Notes: generated by a model not told the origin, from the sequence alone. DNA of 40,399 nucleotides from Nitriliruptoraceae bacterium (GCA_007122985.1 SKSM01000131.1:1-40399); one strand, 5' to 3'; numbered from the stretch's first letter, positions 8,900 to 17,605 are shown. Made by a program: numbers and translations.

Positions 8900-10150
8900 T
8901 CAGTCGAGCTCGCGTTCGGACGGCGGCATCACGGGTCGGGGAGCGTGCTCGTCGACGCGTGGCGCTGCGAGCAGCGCGTCGATCTGTTCGGTGTGCAGGG
9001 GTCGCGAGTAGAGGTAGCCCTGCGCGTACTCGTAGCCGAGCTCGCCGATCAGTGCGGCCTGCCGGTCGGTCTCGACGCCCTCCGCGATCGTCGTCAGGTC
9101 CAGCGAACGGGCGAACAGCACCAGGCCGCCGAGCAGCGCCTCGGTGCCGGGATCCCGGGCGAGTGCAGCCAGGAACGACCGGTCGATCTTGAGCACGTCG
9201 ATGGGGTAGCGGTGCACCGCCGACAGCGACGAGTAGCCGGTACCGAAGTCGTCCACCGCGAGCTGCACACCCAGGGTCTTGAGGCCGGCGAGCCGCGCGA
9301 CGGAGACGTCGAGGTCCTCGACCAGGGCAGACTCGGTCACCTCGACGCACAGCAGGCTCGGATCGACCCCGCTGCCCGCAATGTGGTCGCGACACCGGGA
9401 GATCAGGTCCGGTGACTCGAGCTCGCGTGCCGACATGTTCAGCGCGACCCGCAAGGGTGGCTGGTCGCCGCCGTCGGACGACCGCTGCCAGTGCACCGCG
9501 AGGCGGCAGGCCTCACCGAAGACGAAGCTGCCGAGCTCGTGGATCACCTCGCTGCGCTCCGCAGCGGGGAGGAACTCGGCGGGACCGAGCTCGCCACGAT
9601 CGGGGTGCTGCCAGCGCAGCAGCAGCTCGACGGCGTGGAGTCGACCGGTGGCGACCTCGATCACCGGCTGGCAGCGCACGAACAGCTCGCCGTGCTCCAG
9701 CGTGCGTCGCAGCCGGGTGCCCTCACGGCGGCGCCGGAGCTCCTCGATGATCGACGGCAGCGACGGCCGCACCAGCGCGGCCATCCCGGCACCGATGACC
9801 ACGAAGAAGCCGGTGCGGGTCAGCCAGCGGTGCGACGCCTGTGCGGTCCCGGCTGCGACGTCCAGATCGGTCAGTGGCCCTGCGAGCACGCCGGAGAGCA
9901 GCGCCACCACGACCGCGGCCACGGGCCCGAACCGCACCGCCGCGAACAGGATCGGCACGTAGTACCAGTGGGGCACCACCTGCTGGGCCCCGCCGAGGAG
10001 GTAGGTCAGCAGCCACGATGCGGCCAGGCCGACGGCCACCAGCACGACGGCGCCGACCGGTGACGAGGCGAGCGACGCCCGCATGGCGGCCAACGCCAGC
10101 CGGTCTCCGACGCCCGCGTCGGTCCATCGTGGAGGCGACCAACCGCTCAT
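8900..10150 (-). CDS. Membrane EAL-domain cyclic-di-GMP phosphodiesterase
   Basis: A 416-residue protein from ATG. The first 130 residues contain about four hydrophobic helices (from PVGAVVLVAVGL to FFVVIGAGMAALV), a probable membrane sensor. Residues about 145-400 are an EAL domain with its catalytic set: VELLLRW for the EAL motif (E175), ALNMSARE, VTESAL, DDFGTGYSS, LKIDRSFL, TIAEGVET and YAQGYLYSRPL. Because the metal-binding acidic residues are present, active hydrolysis of c-di-GMP to pGpG is likely. No GGDEF, PAS or response-regulator part is present. It stands alone, 144 bp from the end of serA. Confidence 0.92.
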   Translation of the reverse strand: MSGWSPPRWTDAGVGDRLALAAMRASLASSPVGAVVLVAVGLAASWLLTYLLGGAQQVVPHWYYVPILFAAVRFGPVAAVVVALLSGVLAGPLTDLDVAAGTAQASHRWLTRTGFFVVIGAGMAALVRPSLPSIIEELRRRREGTRLRRTLEHGELFVRCQPVIEVATGRLHAVELLLRWQHPDRGELGPAEFLPAAERSEVIHELGSFVFGEACRLAVHWQRSSDGGDQPPLRVALNMSARELESPDLISRCRDHIAGSGVDPSLLCVEVTESALVEDLDVSVARLAGLKTLGVQLAVDDFGTGYSSLSAVHRYPIDVLKIDRSFLAALARDPGTEALLGGLVLFARSLDLTTIAEGVETDRQAALIGELGYEYAQGYLYSRPLHTEQIDALLAAPRVDEHAPRPVMPPSERELD

Positions 10151-10294
10151 CCGGATACCCCGTCAGACTGCATCGCGCGCGCAGGCTACGCACGGCGGGA
10201 CGCCGCCCGCTCGCCAGAGCATCGGCAGCGCGGTGACCGCCCTTGAGTCCGAACCCACGGTCAGGCCAGCGTGTCTGCGGTAACGCTCGGTCGC

Positions 10295-11896
10295 TCAAGA
10301 ACCGACGGGGGCGGGTTCACCGTCGGTGGCGCCGAGCCGGACGTAGTCGGCCCGGGTCGCCCCGACCCTGATGGCCAGTGCGGCCAGCACGTCGTCGGCG
10401 ACGGGCGATTCCACGCCCAGCACCATCAGCGCCTCGTCGCCCTGCTCGTCGCGGGTCACTTGCATGCTGGAGACGTTGATGTCGGCGTCGCCGAGTTCGC
10501 CTCCGACCAGACCCGCCACCCCCGGACGATCTGTGTAGCGCAGGCACAGCAGGTGCTCGCTGAGCTCGATGTCGAGCCCTGCACCCCACAGCTCCACCAG
10601 GCGTTGTCGGCCGGCGGCGCCCATCAGCGTTCCCGCGACCGTGAGCGAGCCAGCCGTGACGCGCACCAGGCAGACGTGGTCTCCGGCGTCCGCGTGCTCT
10701 GTGGCCGTGAGCTCCAGCCCGCGGTCGTCGGCGATCCACGGTGCGTTGACCAGGTTGACCGGCGCCTCGCAGGTGTCTGCCACCATCCCCCGGAGCACGG
10801 CGAGGTTGAGCGCGTCGGTGTTCTCGGTGGCCAGGGTCCCGCGGTACTCGACGTGCGCCTGGGTCACCGGCTCACCGCTCAGCGCCGTGCACAGCCGGCC
10901 CAGGCGCTCGGCCAGTGGCAGGTAGGCGGCGACACGTTCGGGAACCGCGGCGTTCATCGGCAGATTGACCGCGGTGGGCACGAGGTCGCCGCGCAGTGCC
11001 GTGCGCACCACCTCGGCGGCTGCCAGGCCGGCCTTGTCCTGCGCCTCGACGGTCGACGCGCCGAGGTGCGGCGTGACCACGGTGTTGTCGAGCTCGAGCA
11101 GCGGGGAGTGCGTTGCGGGCTCGTCGTCGAACACGTCCAGGGCCGCGCCGGCGATCGTCCCCTCGACGAGCGCGGCGTGCAGGGCGTCCTCGTCGACGAT
11201 GCCGCCACGTGCGGTGTTGACCAGCAGCGCAGTCGATTTCATCTGCTCGAGCTGTCGTGCGCCGATCAGCCCGACGGTGTCCGGCGTCCTCGGTAGATGG
11301 ACGGTCAGCACGTCGGCGATCCGGCACAACGCCTCGACGCTGTCCACCAGGCGAACGCCGAGCTTCGCTGCACGGCCCGGTGGCAGGTACGGGTCGTAGG
11401 CGTGCGGCCGCATCCCGAAGGCGGCCAGCCGCTGGGTGACCAGTTGGCCGACCCGTCCGAGCCCGAGCACACCCAGGGTCTTGTCGTGCAGTTCGACGCC
11501 CTGATGCCCATCGCGCTCCCACCGGCCGTCGGTCAGCCGGGTGTGGGCGCTCGGGATGTCACGCGCCAGTGCCAGCAGCAGGGCGACGGTGTGCTCGGCC
11601 GCGCTGACCACGTTCGCCCGGGGCGCGTTGCACACGATGATGCCGTCGGCCGTCGCAGCGTCGACGTCGATGTTGTCGAGCCCGATGCCAGCACGCGCGA
11701 CGACCTTGAGGCGGTCGCCGGCGGCGAGCACGCCTGCGTCCAGGGTCGTTGACGAGCGCACGACCACGGCGTCGACGTCGCGGATCGTCTCGATCAGTTC
11801 GCTGCGGGACATCCCTGGCCGCACCGCGACCTCGAAGTCCTCGGCGAGTTCATCGACACCCGCCGAGGACAGCGGATCGGCGACGAGCACACGCAT
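10295..11896 (-). CDS. serA: D-3-phosphoglycerate dehydrogenase (long, ASB and ACT domains)
   Basis: A 533-residue enzyme making 3-phosphohydroxypyruvate with NAD, the first step to serine and then glycine. The start is the ATG behind a perfect GGAGG; the annotated ORF runs 13 codons further but lacks a ribosome site. NAD-binding GLGRVG is at 145-150, and the catalytic triad is R230 (NTARGGIV), E259 (DVFDDEP) and H277 (TPHLGAST). The C-terminal half holds the allosteric substrate-binding domain and a final ACT domain (from about LLCLRYTDRPGVAGLV), as in Mycobacterium SerA, so feedback by serine is plausible. As last gene of the leftward betaine operon, it would supply the glycine precursor. 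Confidence 0.96.
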   Translation of the reverse strand: MRVLVADPLSSAGVDELAEDFEVAVRPGMSRSELIETIRDVDAVVVRSSTTLDAGVLAAGDRLKVVARAGIGLDNIDVDAATADGIIVCNAPRANVVSAAEHTVALLLALARDIPSAHTRLTDGRWERDGHQGVELHDKTLGVLGLGRVGQLVTQRLAAFGMRPHAYDPYLPPGRAAKLGVRLVDSVEALCRIADVLTVHLPRTPDTVGLIGARQLEQMKSTALLVNTARGGIVDEDALHAALVEGTIAGAALDVFDDEPATHSPLLELDNTVVTPHLGASTVEAQDKAGLAAAEVVRTALRGDLVPTAVNLPMNAAVPERVAAYLPLAERLGRLCTALSGEPVTQAHVEYRGTLATENTDALNLAVLRGMVADTCEAPVNLVNAPWIADDRGLELTATEHADAGDHVCLVRVTAGSLTVAGTLMGAAGRQRLVELWGAGLDIELSEHLLCLRYTDRPGVAGLVGGELGDADINVSSMQVTRDEQGDEALMVLGVESPVADDVLAALAIRVGATRADYVRLGATDGEPAPVGS

Positions 11897-11943
11897 GTCT
11901 GCCTCCAAGGGCGATTCGCCGGCAACGCAGCCCACGTGATGCA

Positions 11944-11981
11944 GCCGCGCCCGGGGCGGTGGTGCACCTCCCGGGCGCGGC
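11944..11981 (-). terminator. Strong hairpin between metF and serA
   Basis: A perfect 12-bp stem, GCCGCGCCCGGG paired with CCCGGGCGCGGC, with a 14-nt loop. It lies 32 bases after the metF stop. There is no T-tract, so it may be a weak terminator, an mRNA stability element or an attenuator ahead of serA. Confidence 0.55.
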
Positions 11982-12013
11982 CGGACAGCCGGGCAGCCGG
12001 GCAGCCGGACAGG

Positions 12014-12877
12014 TCAGGCCGGGACCAGGTTCAGGTTGTCGTGCACGGCCCGGGGCGCCTCGGCGCGGTTGAGGGTGTAGACGTGCAGACCCGGCGCGCC
12101 CTCGTCCAGGAGTCGCTCGGAGAGCTCGGAGACGACCTCCACACCGATGCGGCGGACCTCGTCCGGGTCGTCCTCGACGGCGTCGAGCCGGGCGACGAGC
12201 TCGGATGGCATCGCCGCGCCCGACATCGCGGCGAAGCGCTGTACCTGCTGCGAATCGGTGATCGGGATCACACCAGGGATGATCGGGGTGTCGACCCCGC
12301 GGCGCTGCATCTCGTCGACGAAGCCGAGGTAGTCTTCGGCACGGAAGAAGAACTGGGTGATGCCGAAGTCGGCGACCCGGAGCTTGGCCGCCTGGTGCTC
12401 CCGGTCGGTCGCCAGGTCCGGTGCCTGGGGGTGGCCCTCGGGATGCGCTGCCACGCCGACGCAGAAGTCGCCGACCTCCCGTGCGAGCTCGACGAGCTCT
12501 GCCGCACGACGGAGGTCTCCGGGTGCGATGTCCGGGTCGTCACCGGGCGGGTCGCCGTGGAGCGCCAGCAGGTTGTCGTGCCCGAGCGTGGCGTAGTCCG
12601 CGAGGATCTCGACCAGCTCCCCGCGGCTGTGCGCGATGCAGGTCAGGTGCGGCATGGCGGTGAGCGAGGGGCGCTGCTCGAGCTCCTGGACCACCTCGCG
12701 GGTGCGATCGCGGGTGGATCCGGCCGCACCGTAGGTCACCGAGACGAAGGACGGATCGAGCGGCTCGAGCTCGTCGATCGTCTGGCGCAGCCGCTGGTGG
12801 CCCTTCTCACTCTTGGGCGGAAAGAACTCGAACGAGAGGGTCCGGTCCGTTGCCAGCAGGTCCGCGATCTTGGCCAT
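12014..12877 (-). CDS. metF: 5,10-methylenetetrahydrofolate reductase
   Basis: A 287-residue flavoenzyme reducing methylene-THF to 5-methyl-THF, the methyl donor for MetH. I chose the ATG of MAKIADLLATD, which has AGGAG upstream. LSFEFFPPKS near the N-terminus carries the catalytic Glu (E17); VSVTYGAAGSTR, LLALHGDPPGDD, GVAAHPEGHP, ITQFFFRAEDY and IIPGVIPI are the typical FAD and folate binding strands of the barrel. The length matches bacterial MetF, without the eukaryotic regulatory domain. Its first 71 bases overlap the 3' end of adoK in another frame, so translation may be coupled. Confidence 0.96.
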   Translation of the reverse strand: MAKIADLLATDRTLSFEFFPPKSEKGHQRLRQTIDELEPLDPSFVSVTYGAAGSTRDRTREVVQELEQRPSLTAMPHLTCIAHSRGELVEILADYATLGHDNLLALHGDPPGDDPDIAPGDLRRAAELVELAREVGDFCVGVAAHPEGHPQAPDLATDREHQAAKLRVADFGITQFFFRAEDYLGFVDEMQRRGVDTPIIPGVIPITDSQQVQRFAAMSGAAMPSELVARLDAVEDDPDEVRRIGVEVVSELSERLLDEGAPGLHVYTLNRAEAPRAVHDNLNLVPA

Positions 12878-13913
12878 GTGAGGGCTGCTCCTGTCGTGCG
12901 GGGGTGGACGTCGTCGTGGCCGTGGAGTCGGCGGTGAGCATCGGCTCGAGGTCGGCGGCGGCGTCGTCGCCGTAGGTCTGTGCGATGCGTGGCAGCATCT
13001 GGTCCGGGTCGAGGTCGTACTCCTGCGGCCCGATGGTCTCCAGCGCGCAGGTCGCCACGGCGGAGCCGAGCTGAGCGCAGCGCTCGAGCTGGTAGTCCTG
13101 CGCGCAGGCGGCGAAGAACCCGGCCCGGAATGCGTCGCCGATGCCGGTGGGCTCCAGCTCCACGTCGTCGCGGGTCGGCACCGCCGGGACCTCGATGGCC
13201 GGCTCACCGGCCGCTTCGATCACACAGCCCTTGTCGCTGTAGGTGGTGATGCGCAGCCCCACGTGCCGGAGGACCTCCTCGGAGGCCCAGCCGGTCTTGG
13301 AGGCGACCAGCGCGGCCTCGTACTCGTTCGACAGCAGGTAGGTGGCGCCGTCGACGAGCTCACGGGCTTCCTCGCCGGACAGGCGGGGCAGCTGTTGGCT
13401 CGGGTCGGCCGCCAACGCCCAGCCGGCCTCCAGGGCCTGGCGGGTGTGCCGCAGCATCGCGGCCGGGTCGTTGGGGCAGACGATGACCAGCTCCGGGTCC
13501 GGTGGGTCGCCGGGCAGGTCGGTGAGGTCGATCTCATGGCTCTCGCCCATCGCGCCGGGGCAGAACGAGGCGATCTGGTTCTCGTCCTCGTCGTTGGTGC
13601 ACAGGAACATCGCGGTGCGGTGGTTGTCCGACACCCGCACCGTGGAGGTGTCCACTCCCGCGGCCGCGAGGTGCGGCTCGTACTCGAGGAAGAAGTCCTG
13701 ACCGACCGAGCCGATCAGGTGTGGGCCGAGGCCGAGCTTGCCCATCCCGAAGCAGATGTTCGCGGCGACACCCCCTCGTCGGATCTCGAGTGCGTCGACG
13801 AGGAAGCTCAGCGACACCCGGTCCAGCTGGTCGGTCACGAGCTGATCACGGATGCTGCCGGGAAACCTCATCAGGTAGTCGTTGGCGATCGAGCCGGATA
13901 CGGCGACGCGCAC
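12807..13913 (-). CDS. adoK: Adenosine kinase, PfkB family, mycobacterial type
   Basis: A 368-residue kinase from GTG (GGGAG upstream). It matches Mycobacterium adenosine kinase throughout: VSGSIANDYLMRFPG, KVSLSFLVD-like DRVSLSFLVDALEIRRGGVAAN, QIASFCPGAM, ADPSQQLPRLSGEE and PTGIGDAFRAGF, where the Asp of GIGDA is the catalytic base. It phosphorylates adenosine to AMP with ATP. In this operon it would clear the adenosine made by AhcY, pulling S-adenosylhomocysteine hydrolysis forward. After the usual family end (near DLEPMLTA) about 40 disordered residues continue into the metF gene, an overlap of 71 bases. The extension is unusual and could reflect a lost stop codon. Confidence 0.93.
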   Translation of the reverse strand: MRVAVSGSIANDYLMRFPGSIRDQLVTDQLDRVSLSFLVDALEIRRGGVAANICFGMGKLGLGPHLIGSVGQDFFLEYEPHLAAAGVDTSTVRVSDNHRTAMFLCTNDEDENQIASFCPGAMGESHEIDLTDLPGDPPDPELVIVCPNDPAAMLRHTRQALEAGWALAADPSQQLPRLSGEEARELVDGATYLLSNEYEAALVASKTGWASEEVLRHVGLRITTYSDKGCVIEAAGEPAIEVPAVPTRDDVELEPTGIGDAFRAGFFAACAQDYQLERCAQLGSAVATCALETIGPQEYDLDPDQMLPRIAQTYGDDAAADLEPMLTADSTATTTSTPARQEQPSHGQDRGPAGNGPDPLVRVLSAQE

Positions 13914-13982
13914 GGTGCCTGCTCCCTTCGAAGCGGTGTCGGGGTCGGCCGGCCGGGCCTCGCAACGGCCCAGCCGCAGCGG

Positions 13983-15314
13983 CTAGTAGCGGTAGTCCTC
14001 ACGCTTGAACGGGCCGGTCGACGGGATGTCGAGGTACTTGGCCTGCTCGGGTGTGAGCTCACTCAGCGATGCGCCGAGCTTGTCGAGGTGCAGTCGGGCG
14101 ACCTCCTCGTCCAGTCGCTTCGGGAGCACGTAGACCTTGCGCTCGTAGGCCTCGTGATTGCCCATCAGCTCGATCTGGGCCAGCACCTGGTTGCTGAACG
14201 ACATGCTCATCACGAACGAGGGGTGCCCGGTCGCGCAGCCGAGGTTCACCAGGCGGCCCTCGGCCAGCAGCACGATCCGACGGCCGTTGGGCAGGTGCAC
14301 CCGGTCGACCTGTGGCTTGATCGTCTCCCACTCGTAGGCACGCAGCCGCTCGGTCTGGATCTCGGTGTCGAAATGGCCGATGTTGCAGACGATCGCGTGG
14401 TCCTTCATCTCGAGCACGTGCTCGAGCGTGATGACGTCGTCGCAGCCGGTCGCGGTCACGAAGATGTCGGCCACCGGCGCCGCCTCGTCGAGGGTCACGA
14501 CCTTGAAGCCCTCCATGAGCGCCTGGAGCGCGCAGATCGGATCCACCTCGGCGACCCAGACCTGGGCACCGAGCCCGGCGAGCGCCTGCGCGGAGCCCTT
14601 GCCGACGTCGCCGTAGCCCGCCACGAGCGCGATCTTGCCGGCGATCATCGAATCGGTGGCCCGCTTGATGCCGTCCACCAGTGATTCGCGACACCCGTAG
14701 AGGTTGTCGAACTTCGACTTGGTGACCGAGTCGTTGACGTTGATCGCCGGCGTGCCGAGGGTGTCCGCACGCTCGCGCTGGTGGAGCGCCATCACACCGG
14801 TGGTGGTCTCCTCGGACACCCCGTGGATGTCGTCGAGCAGTTGCGGGTAGCGGTCGTGGACGATCGCGGTGAGGTCGCCGCCGTCGTCGAGGAGGAGGTT
14901 GGGCCCGCGCCCGTCACCGAAGTCGAGCGTCTGCTCGATGCACCACTCGTACTCGGACTCACTCTCGCCCTTCCAGGCGAACACCGGCGTGCTGTTGGCT
15001 GCGACGGCTGCAGCGGCCTGATCCTGGGTCGAGAAGATGTTGCACGACGACCAGCGCACCTCGGCGCCGAGCGCCTGGAGGGTCTCGATGAGCACCGCCG
15101 TCTGGATCGTCATGTGCAGACAGCCGGCGATGCGTGCACCGGCCAGCGGCTGCGCGGAGGCATAGCGCTCGCGCAGGGCCATCAGTCCGGGCATCTCGGT
15201 CTCGGCGATCTCGATCTCGGCGCGGCCCCAGTCCGCCAGGCCGAGGTCGGCGACGCGGTGGTCACCGGCGGCCGCGGTGGCGGTGTCCGGCGTCGGGTGG
15301 TCGGTCGTGGTCAT
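13983..15314 (-). CDS. ahcY: S-adenosylhomocysteine hydrolase
   Basis: A 443-residue NAD enzyme splitting S-adenosylhomocysteine into adenosine and homocysteine, relieving product inhibition of methyltransferases. ATG start with AGAGGA upstream. Family motifs: [62 protein letters not shown], the NAD-binding [11 protein letters not shown] and the [14 protein letters not shown] segment. It ends in KREDYRY, close to the conserved Lys/Tyr tail that reaches the partner subunit's NAD. It lacks the roughly 40-residue insert found in plant and many bacterial enzymes. It lies between bsmB and adoK, exactly where the betaine pathway needs it. Confidence 0.97.
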   Translation of the reverse strand: MTTTDHPTPDTATAAAGDHRVADLGLADWGRAEIEIAETEMPGLMALRERYASAQPLAGARIAGCLHMTIQTAVLIETLQALGAEVRWSSCNIFSTQDQAAAAVAANSTPVFAWKGESESEYEWCIEQTLDFGDGRGPNLLLDDGGDLTAIVHDRYPQLLDDIHGVSEETTTGVMALHQRERADTLGTPAINVNDSVTKSKFDNLYGCRESLVDGIKRATDSMIAGKIALVAGYGDVGKGSAQALAGLGAQVWVAEVDPICALQALMEGFKVVTLDEAAPVADIFVTATGCDDVITLEHVLEMKDHAIVCNIGHFDTEIQTERLRAYEWETIKPQVDRVHLPNGRRIVLLAEGRLVNLGCATGHPSFVMSMSFSNQVLAQIELMGNHEAYERKVYVLPKRLDEEVARLHLDKLGASLSELTPEQAKYLDIPSTGPFKREDYRY

Positions 15315-15367
15315 GTTCGATTCCTCTTCATGGTCGTCTGCAGGCGTGGGTCGCAGGGCAGGCGCGA

Positions 15368-15386
15368 CCCCGGGGCGCCGCCGGGG
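15368..15386 (-). terminator. GC hairpin between bsmB and ahcY
   Basis: CCCCGG and CCGGGG arms (6 bp) with a 7-nt loop in the 117-bp gap. It could slow polymerase or stabilise mRNA ends; no T-tract follows. A CGTTGC box at 15395-15400 lies beside it. Confidence 0.3.
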
Positions 15387-15431
15387 GATGGGGGCGTTGC
15401 GGTGCAGCGGCGACCCGAGGCCCGGTCGTCG

Positions 15432-16274
15432 TCAGGCCGGGCGTTCGGCGACGACGAATCCGTGGCTGATCTTGCCGGCCCGTGCGGAGTCGACCCACAG
15501 CTGCAGCGCGGTGATCGTCGACTCGATCTGCTCGGAGGGCACCGAATCGGCGAGCGCGTCACGCTGTTCGACCAGCTGGTCGAGGACGCTCTGGTAGGTC
15601 GGTGCAACGTTCTCCGGCCAGTCGGCGGTGTCGACGACCTTGAAGCCCGCGTCCTTGATCGCGTCGACGTACTCGTCGAGATCCCACATCCCGGGGCTGC
15701 GCACCCGCTGGTAGATGCGCTCACGCTCCTCCTGGGTCAGCGAGCCGCGCACCAGCAGATCGGAGAGCACGAACCGACCGCCGGGCCGGACCACCCGCAG
15801 GCACTCGTCGAGCACCTGGGGCTTGTCTGCCGCGTGCAGCAGCGACTCCTGGGTCCAGACCACGTCGAACTGCGCCGTGTCGAACGGGAGCTCGTGGAAG
15901 TCGCCGTACCGGATGTCGATCCGGTCGTCGAGCCCTGCCTCGCGGTTGCGTTCGATCGCGAGCTCGTTCTCCCGGGGGCTGATGTTCACCCCCACGACCC
16001 AGCAGCCGTACTCCTTGGCGAGGAACCGCGCACTGGCGCCGTAGCCGCTGCCGAGGTCGAGCAGCTCGCTGCCGTGACGGACGCGGGCACGCTCGGCCAT
16101 GACACGGTTGGTCCGGACCATTGCGGTGTCGATGGTGTCGTCTGGATCGGTCCACGACCCCATGTGCACGTTGTCGCGCCACAGCCGACGGTAGATCTCG
16201 TCCGCCGGACCGTCGTAGTAGCGCTGGGTCTCTTGGACCACGTTTGCGATGATCGTGCTGGTGTCAGTACTGAT
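15432..16274 (-). CDS. bsmB: Sarcosine/dimethylglycine N-methyltransferase, probable ATC start
   Basis: A SAM methyltransferase converting sarcosine to dimethylglycine and then glycine betaine. Motif I is LLDLGSGYGASARFLA; VVWTQESLLHAADKPQVL and RPGGRFVLSDLL match halophile SDMT enzymes. It is 280 residues from the start I prefer. The only standard in-frame start near the conserved region, GTG at 16241, has no Shine-Dalgarno. A clear GGAGG lies further up, and exactly 8 bases after it is an in-frame ATC beginning I-S-T-D-T-S. metH shows the same layout. If GTG is right, the gene is 15432-16241 (269 residues). Cytoplasmic; acts after BsmA. Confidence 0.9.
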   Translation of the reverse strand: MSTDTSTIIANVVQETQRYYDGPADEIYRRLWRDNVHMGSWTDPDDTIDTAMVRTNRVMAERARVRHGSELLDLGSGYGASARFLAKEYGCWVVGVNISPRENELAIERNREAGLDDRIDIRYGDFHELPFDTAQFDVVWTQESLLHAADKPQVLDECLRVVRPGGRFVLSDLLVRGSLTQEERERIYQRVRSPGMWDLDEYVDAIKDAGFKVVDTADWPENVAPTYQSVLDQLVEQRDALADSVPSEQIESTITALQLWVDSARAGKISHGFVVAERPA

Positions 16275-16282
16275 GACAATGC

Positions 16283-16287
16283 CCTCC
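16283..16287 (-). promoter_or_regulatory. Shine-Dalgarno of bsmB, 8 nt before ATC
   Basis: GGAGG on the minus strand followed by gcattgtc and ATC. No ATG, GTG or TTG in frame falls at a workable distance. An ATT lies only 2 bases after the GGAGG, too close to be a good start. Confidence 0.7.
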
Positions 16288-16307
16288 GGGCAGTGAATGT
16301 GTGGACC

Positions 16308-16326
16308 GTACGTTCATTGCACGTAC
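16308..16326. promoter_or_regulatory. Inverted repeat in the bsmA-bsmB gap
   Basis: GTACGT and ACGTAC, perfect 6-bp arms around a 7-nt spacer, 34 bases before the presumed bsmB start. It could be an operator or an mRNA hairpin controlling bsmB. Confidence 0.4.
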
Positions 16327-16343
16327 AAAAACTCTGGAAAGAG
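16327..16343 (-). terminator. Weak hairpin plus T-run after bsmA
   Basis: On the minus strand CTCT-ttcc-AGAG is followed by TTTTT, seven bases past the bsmA stop. The stem is only 4 bp, so partial termination at most. T-runs are rare in this GC-rich window. Confidence 0.3.
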
Positions 16344-16349
16344 CAGGTC

Positions 16350-17105
16350 CTATGCCTGCCCAACCTGGATGACGAAGTCCGGCTCATGCAGATCGTACGG
16401 AGCCTTGAAGTCGCCGAATTGACGAATGTTGTCGAATCCAACGTCCTTCATGAGTCCGGCGAGATGGTCCTGGCGCAATGGAAAGAGCGTCAAGTGATGG
16501 ACGGCACCGTCCGGGAACCTGTAGCAGAAGCGCACGTACTCATCGGTGATCGCTTCGGGCCGGGCATCCACGTTCTCGCCGCAGTAGTAGTACTCGTGCT
16601 TCGTGCTGAATCCCTGGTCGAGGATCGCGTCGTAGTTGCGCTGATCGATGACGACAAGCCCGTCCGGATCGAGCACCTTGCGGAACTCCTCGAGGACGTT
16701 GATCCGCTCGTCCTCACTGAACAGATGGGTGAAGGCATTTCCCAAGCACAGGATCGCGTCGAAGGTGCCGTCGACATCGTCGCTCAACGTCCGCCAGTCG
16801 GCGTGCTGCACGGGGAGATCGAGGCCGAGGTCACCGGCGTTCTCGGCCGTCTTTGCGACCATCTCGGGAGCACCGTCGGCGGCCAGCACGTCGAGACCGG
16901 CCTTGCGAAGCTGCACGCTGTGGTAGCCCGTCCCTGCTGCCGCGTCGAGGACGCGCTCGCAGCCGGCATCACGCAGCAGCTGCTCGTAGAACCCGTCCTC
17001 GCCGGCGGCGCGGCGCTCCCAGTTGATCAGTTCGTCCCACTTCTCGACGAAGGAGGGCTGGTACTCCTCGCGGTAGAGATCCGAGCTGACGGTGTCGGTT
17101 GTCAT
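16350..17105 (-). CDS. bsmA: Glycine/sarcosine N-methyltransferase
   Basis: A 251-residue SAM enzyme carrying out the first two steps of betaine synthesis, glycine to sarcosine to dimethylglycine. The start is ATG (MTTDTVSSD) with GGAG five bases upstream; the longer ORF start is in the leader. It matches the halophile GSMT family closely: [30 protein letters not shown] (motif I, 52-63), [35 protein letters not shown], the LTLFPLR segment and FGDFKAPY. First gene of the leftward operon. Its GC content is visibly lower than its neighbours (31/60 in 16381-16440), hinting at transfer. Confidence 0.96.
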   Translation of the reverse strand: MTTDTVSSDLYREEYQPSFVEKWDELINWERRAAGEDGFYEQLLRDAGCERVLDAAAGTGYHSVQLRKAGLDVLAADGAPEMVAKTAENAGDLGLDLPVQHADWRTLSDDVDGTFDAILCLGNAFTHLFSEDERINVLEEFRKVLDPDGLVVIDQRNYDAILDQGFSTKHEYYYCGENVDARPEAITDEYVRFCYRFPDGAVHHLTLFPLRQDHLAGLMKDVGFDNIRQFGDFKAPYDLHEPDFVIQVGQA

Positions 17106-17605
17106 GCATGCTCCATCTGGTTGCAGCCGTAGTTGTCGGTCGTGGCTTCCGAACGTCATGCAGAATCGTCCGGAATGTGCACACATCCGAGCAGTCGATG
17201 TCCCGCTTCACGACGCCGGTGGCGCTGGGGAAGAAACAAACCACGGCGGTCTATTCCTTGCAAGTCAATCTGCCTGATCGACTGCCGGCTGCTTCTGATT
17301 CAGCGCTCAGGACGGGCACGAATGCGCTGGTCAGGACGGCATTCCTGTCAAACACAGCAGCAGGAAATCAACCGTTGCCAGCTACGCAACCGTCACTGGC
17401 GTTGCGCTATGCGCGAACTACTGCACTTGACGCAACGCAATCGCTGCAACGGTTGCTTGATAGGGAACGCGTAGGGGTGCTGAGCAATTTGCGTCCAAGG
17501 AAGACCCTTAGATCGCTCATATTTGTGCGTGATCGACTTGCTGGATCGGCTGACTTGTGCTTCAGTCGCTGCCTACTTGACGCTCACCGCCCTCAGGGAT
17601 GTGTT
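17106..17605. promoter_or_regulatory. 500-bp divergent control region between bsmA and metK
   Basis: This gap has no credible gene; the ORFs across it are extensions or short frames. It is poorer in GC than the rest (33/60 in 17401-17460). It must carry the promoters for both operons, but I could not fix a convincing -35/-10 pair. It contains a cluster of GCAAC/GTTGC boxes (17369-17456) and a TGTGCACA palindrome near 17177. No known SAM or SAH riboswitch could be recognised by eye. Confidence 0.6.
17369..17456. promoter_or_regulatory. Cluster of GCAAC/GTTGC boxes, possible operator array
   Basis: Cores at 17374 (GTTGC), 17386 (GCAAC), 17401 (GTTGC), 17432 (GCAAC), 17446 (GCAAC) and 17452 (GTTGC). 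Two are arranged as dyads: CAACCGTTG at 17369-17377 and GCAACGGTTGC at 17446-17456. Such density suggests cooperative binding by a regulator of the locus. The protein is unknown. Confidence 0.45.

Noticed and set aside
14781-17132. 783-residue plus-strand ORF opposite ahcY, bsmB and bsmA
   Set aside because: Shadow frame of well-recognised minus-strand enzymes.
17457-17605. SAM or SAH riboswitch before metK
   Set aside because: I could not match any known riboswitch core by eye. A covariance-model search (Infernal against Rfam) would settle it.
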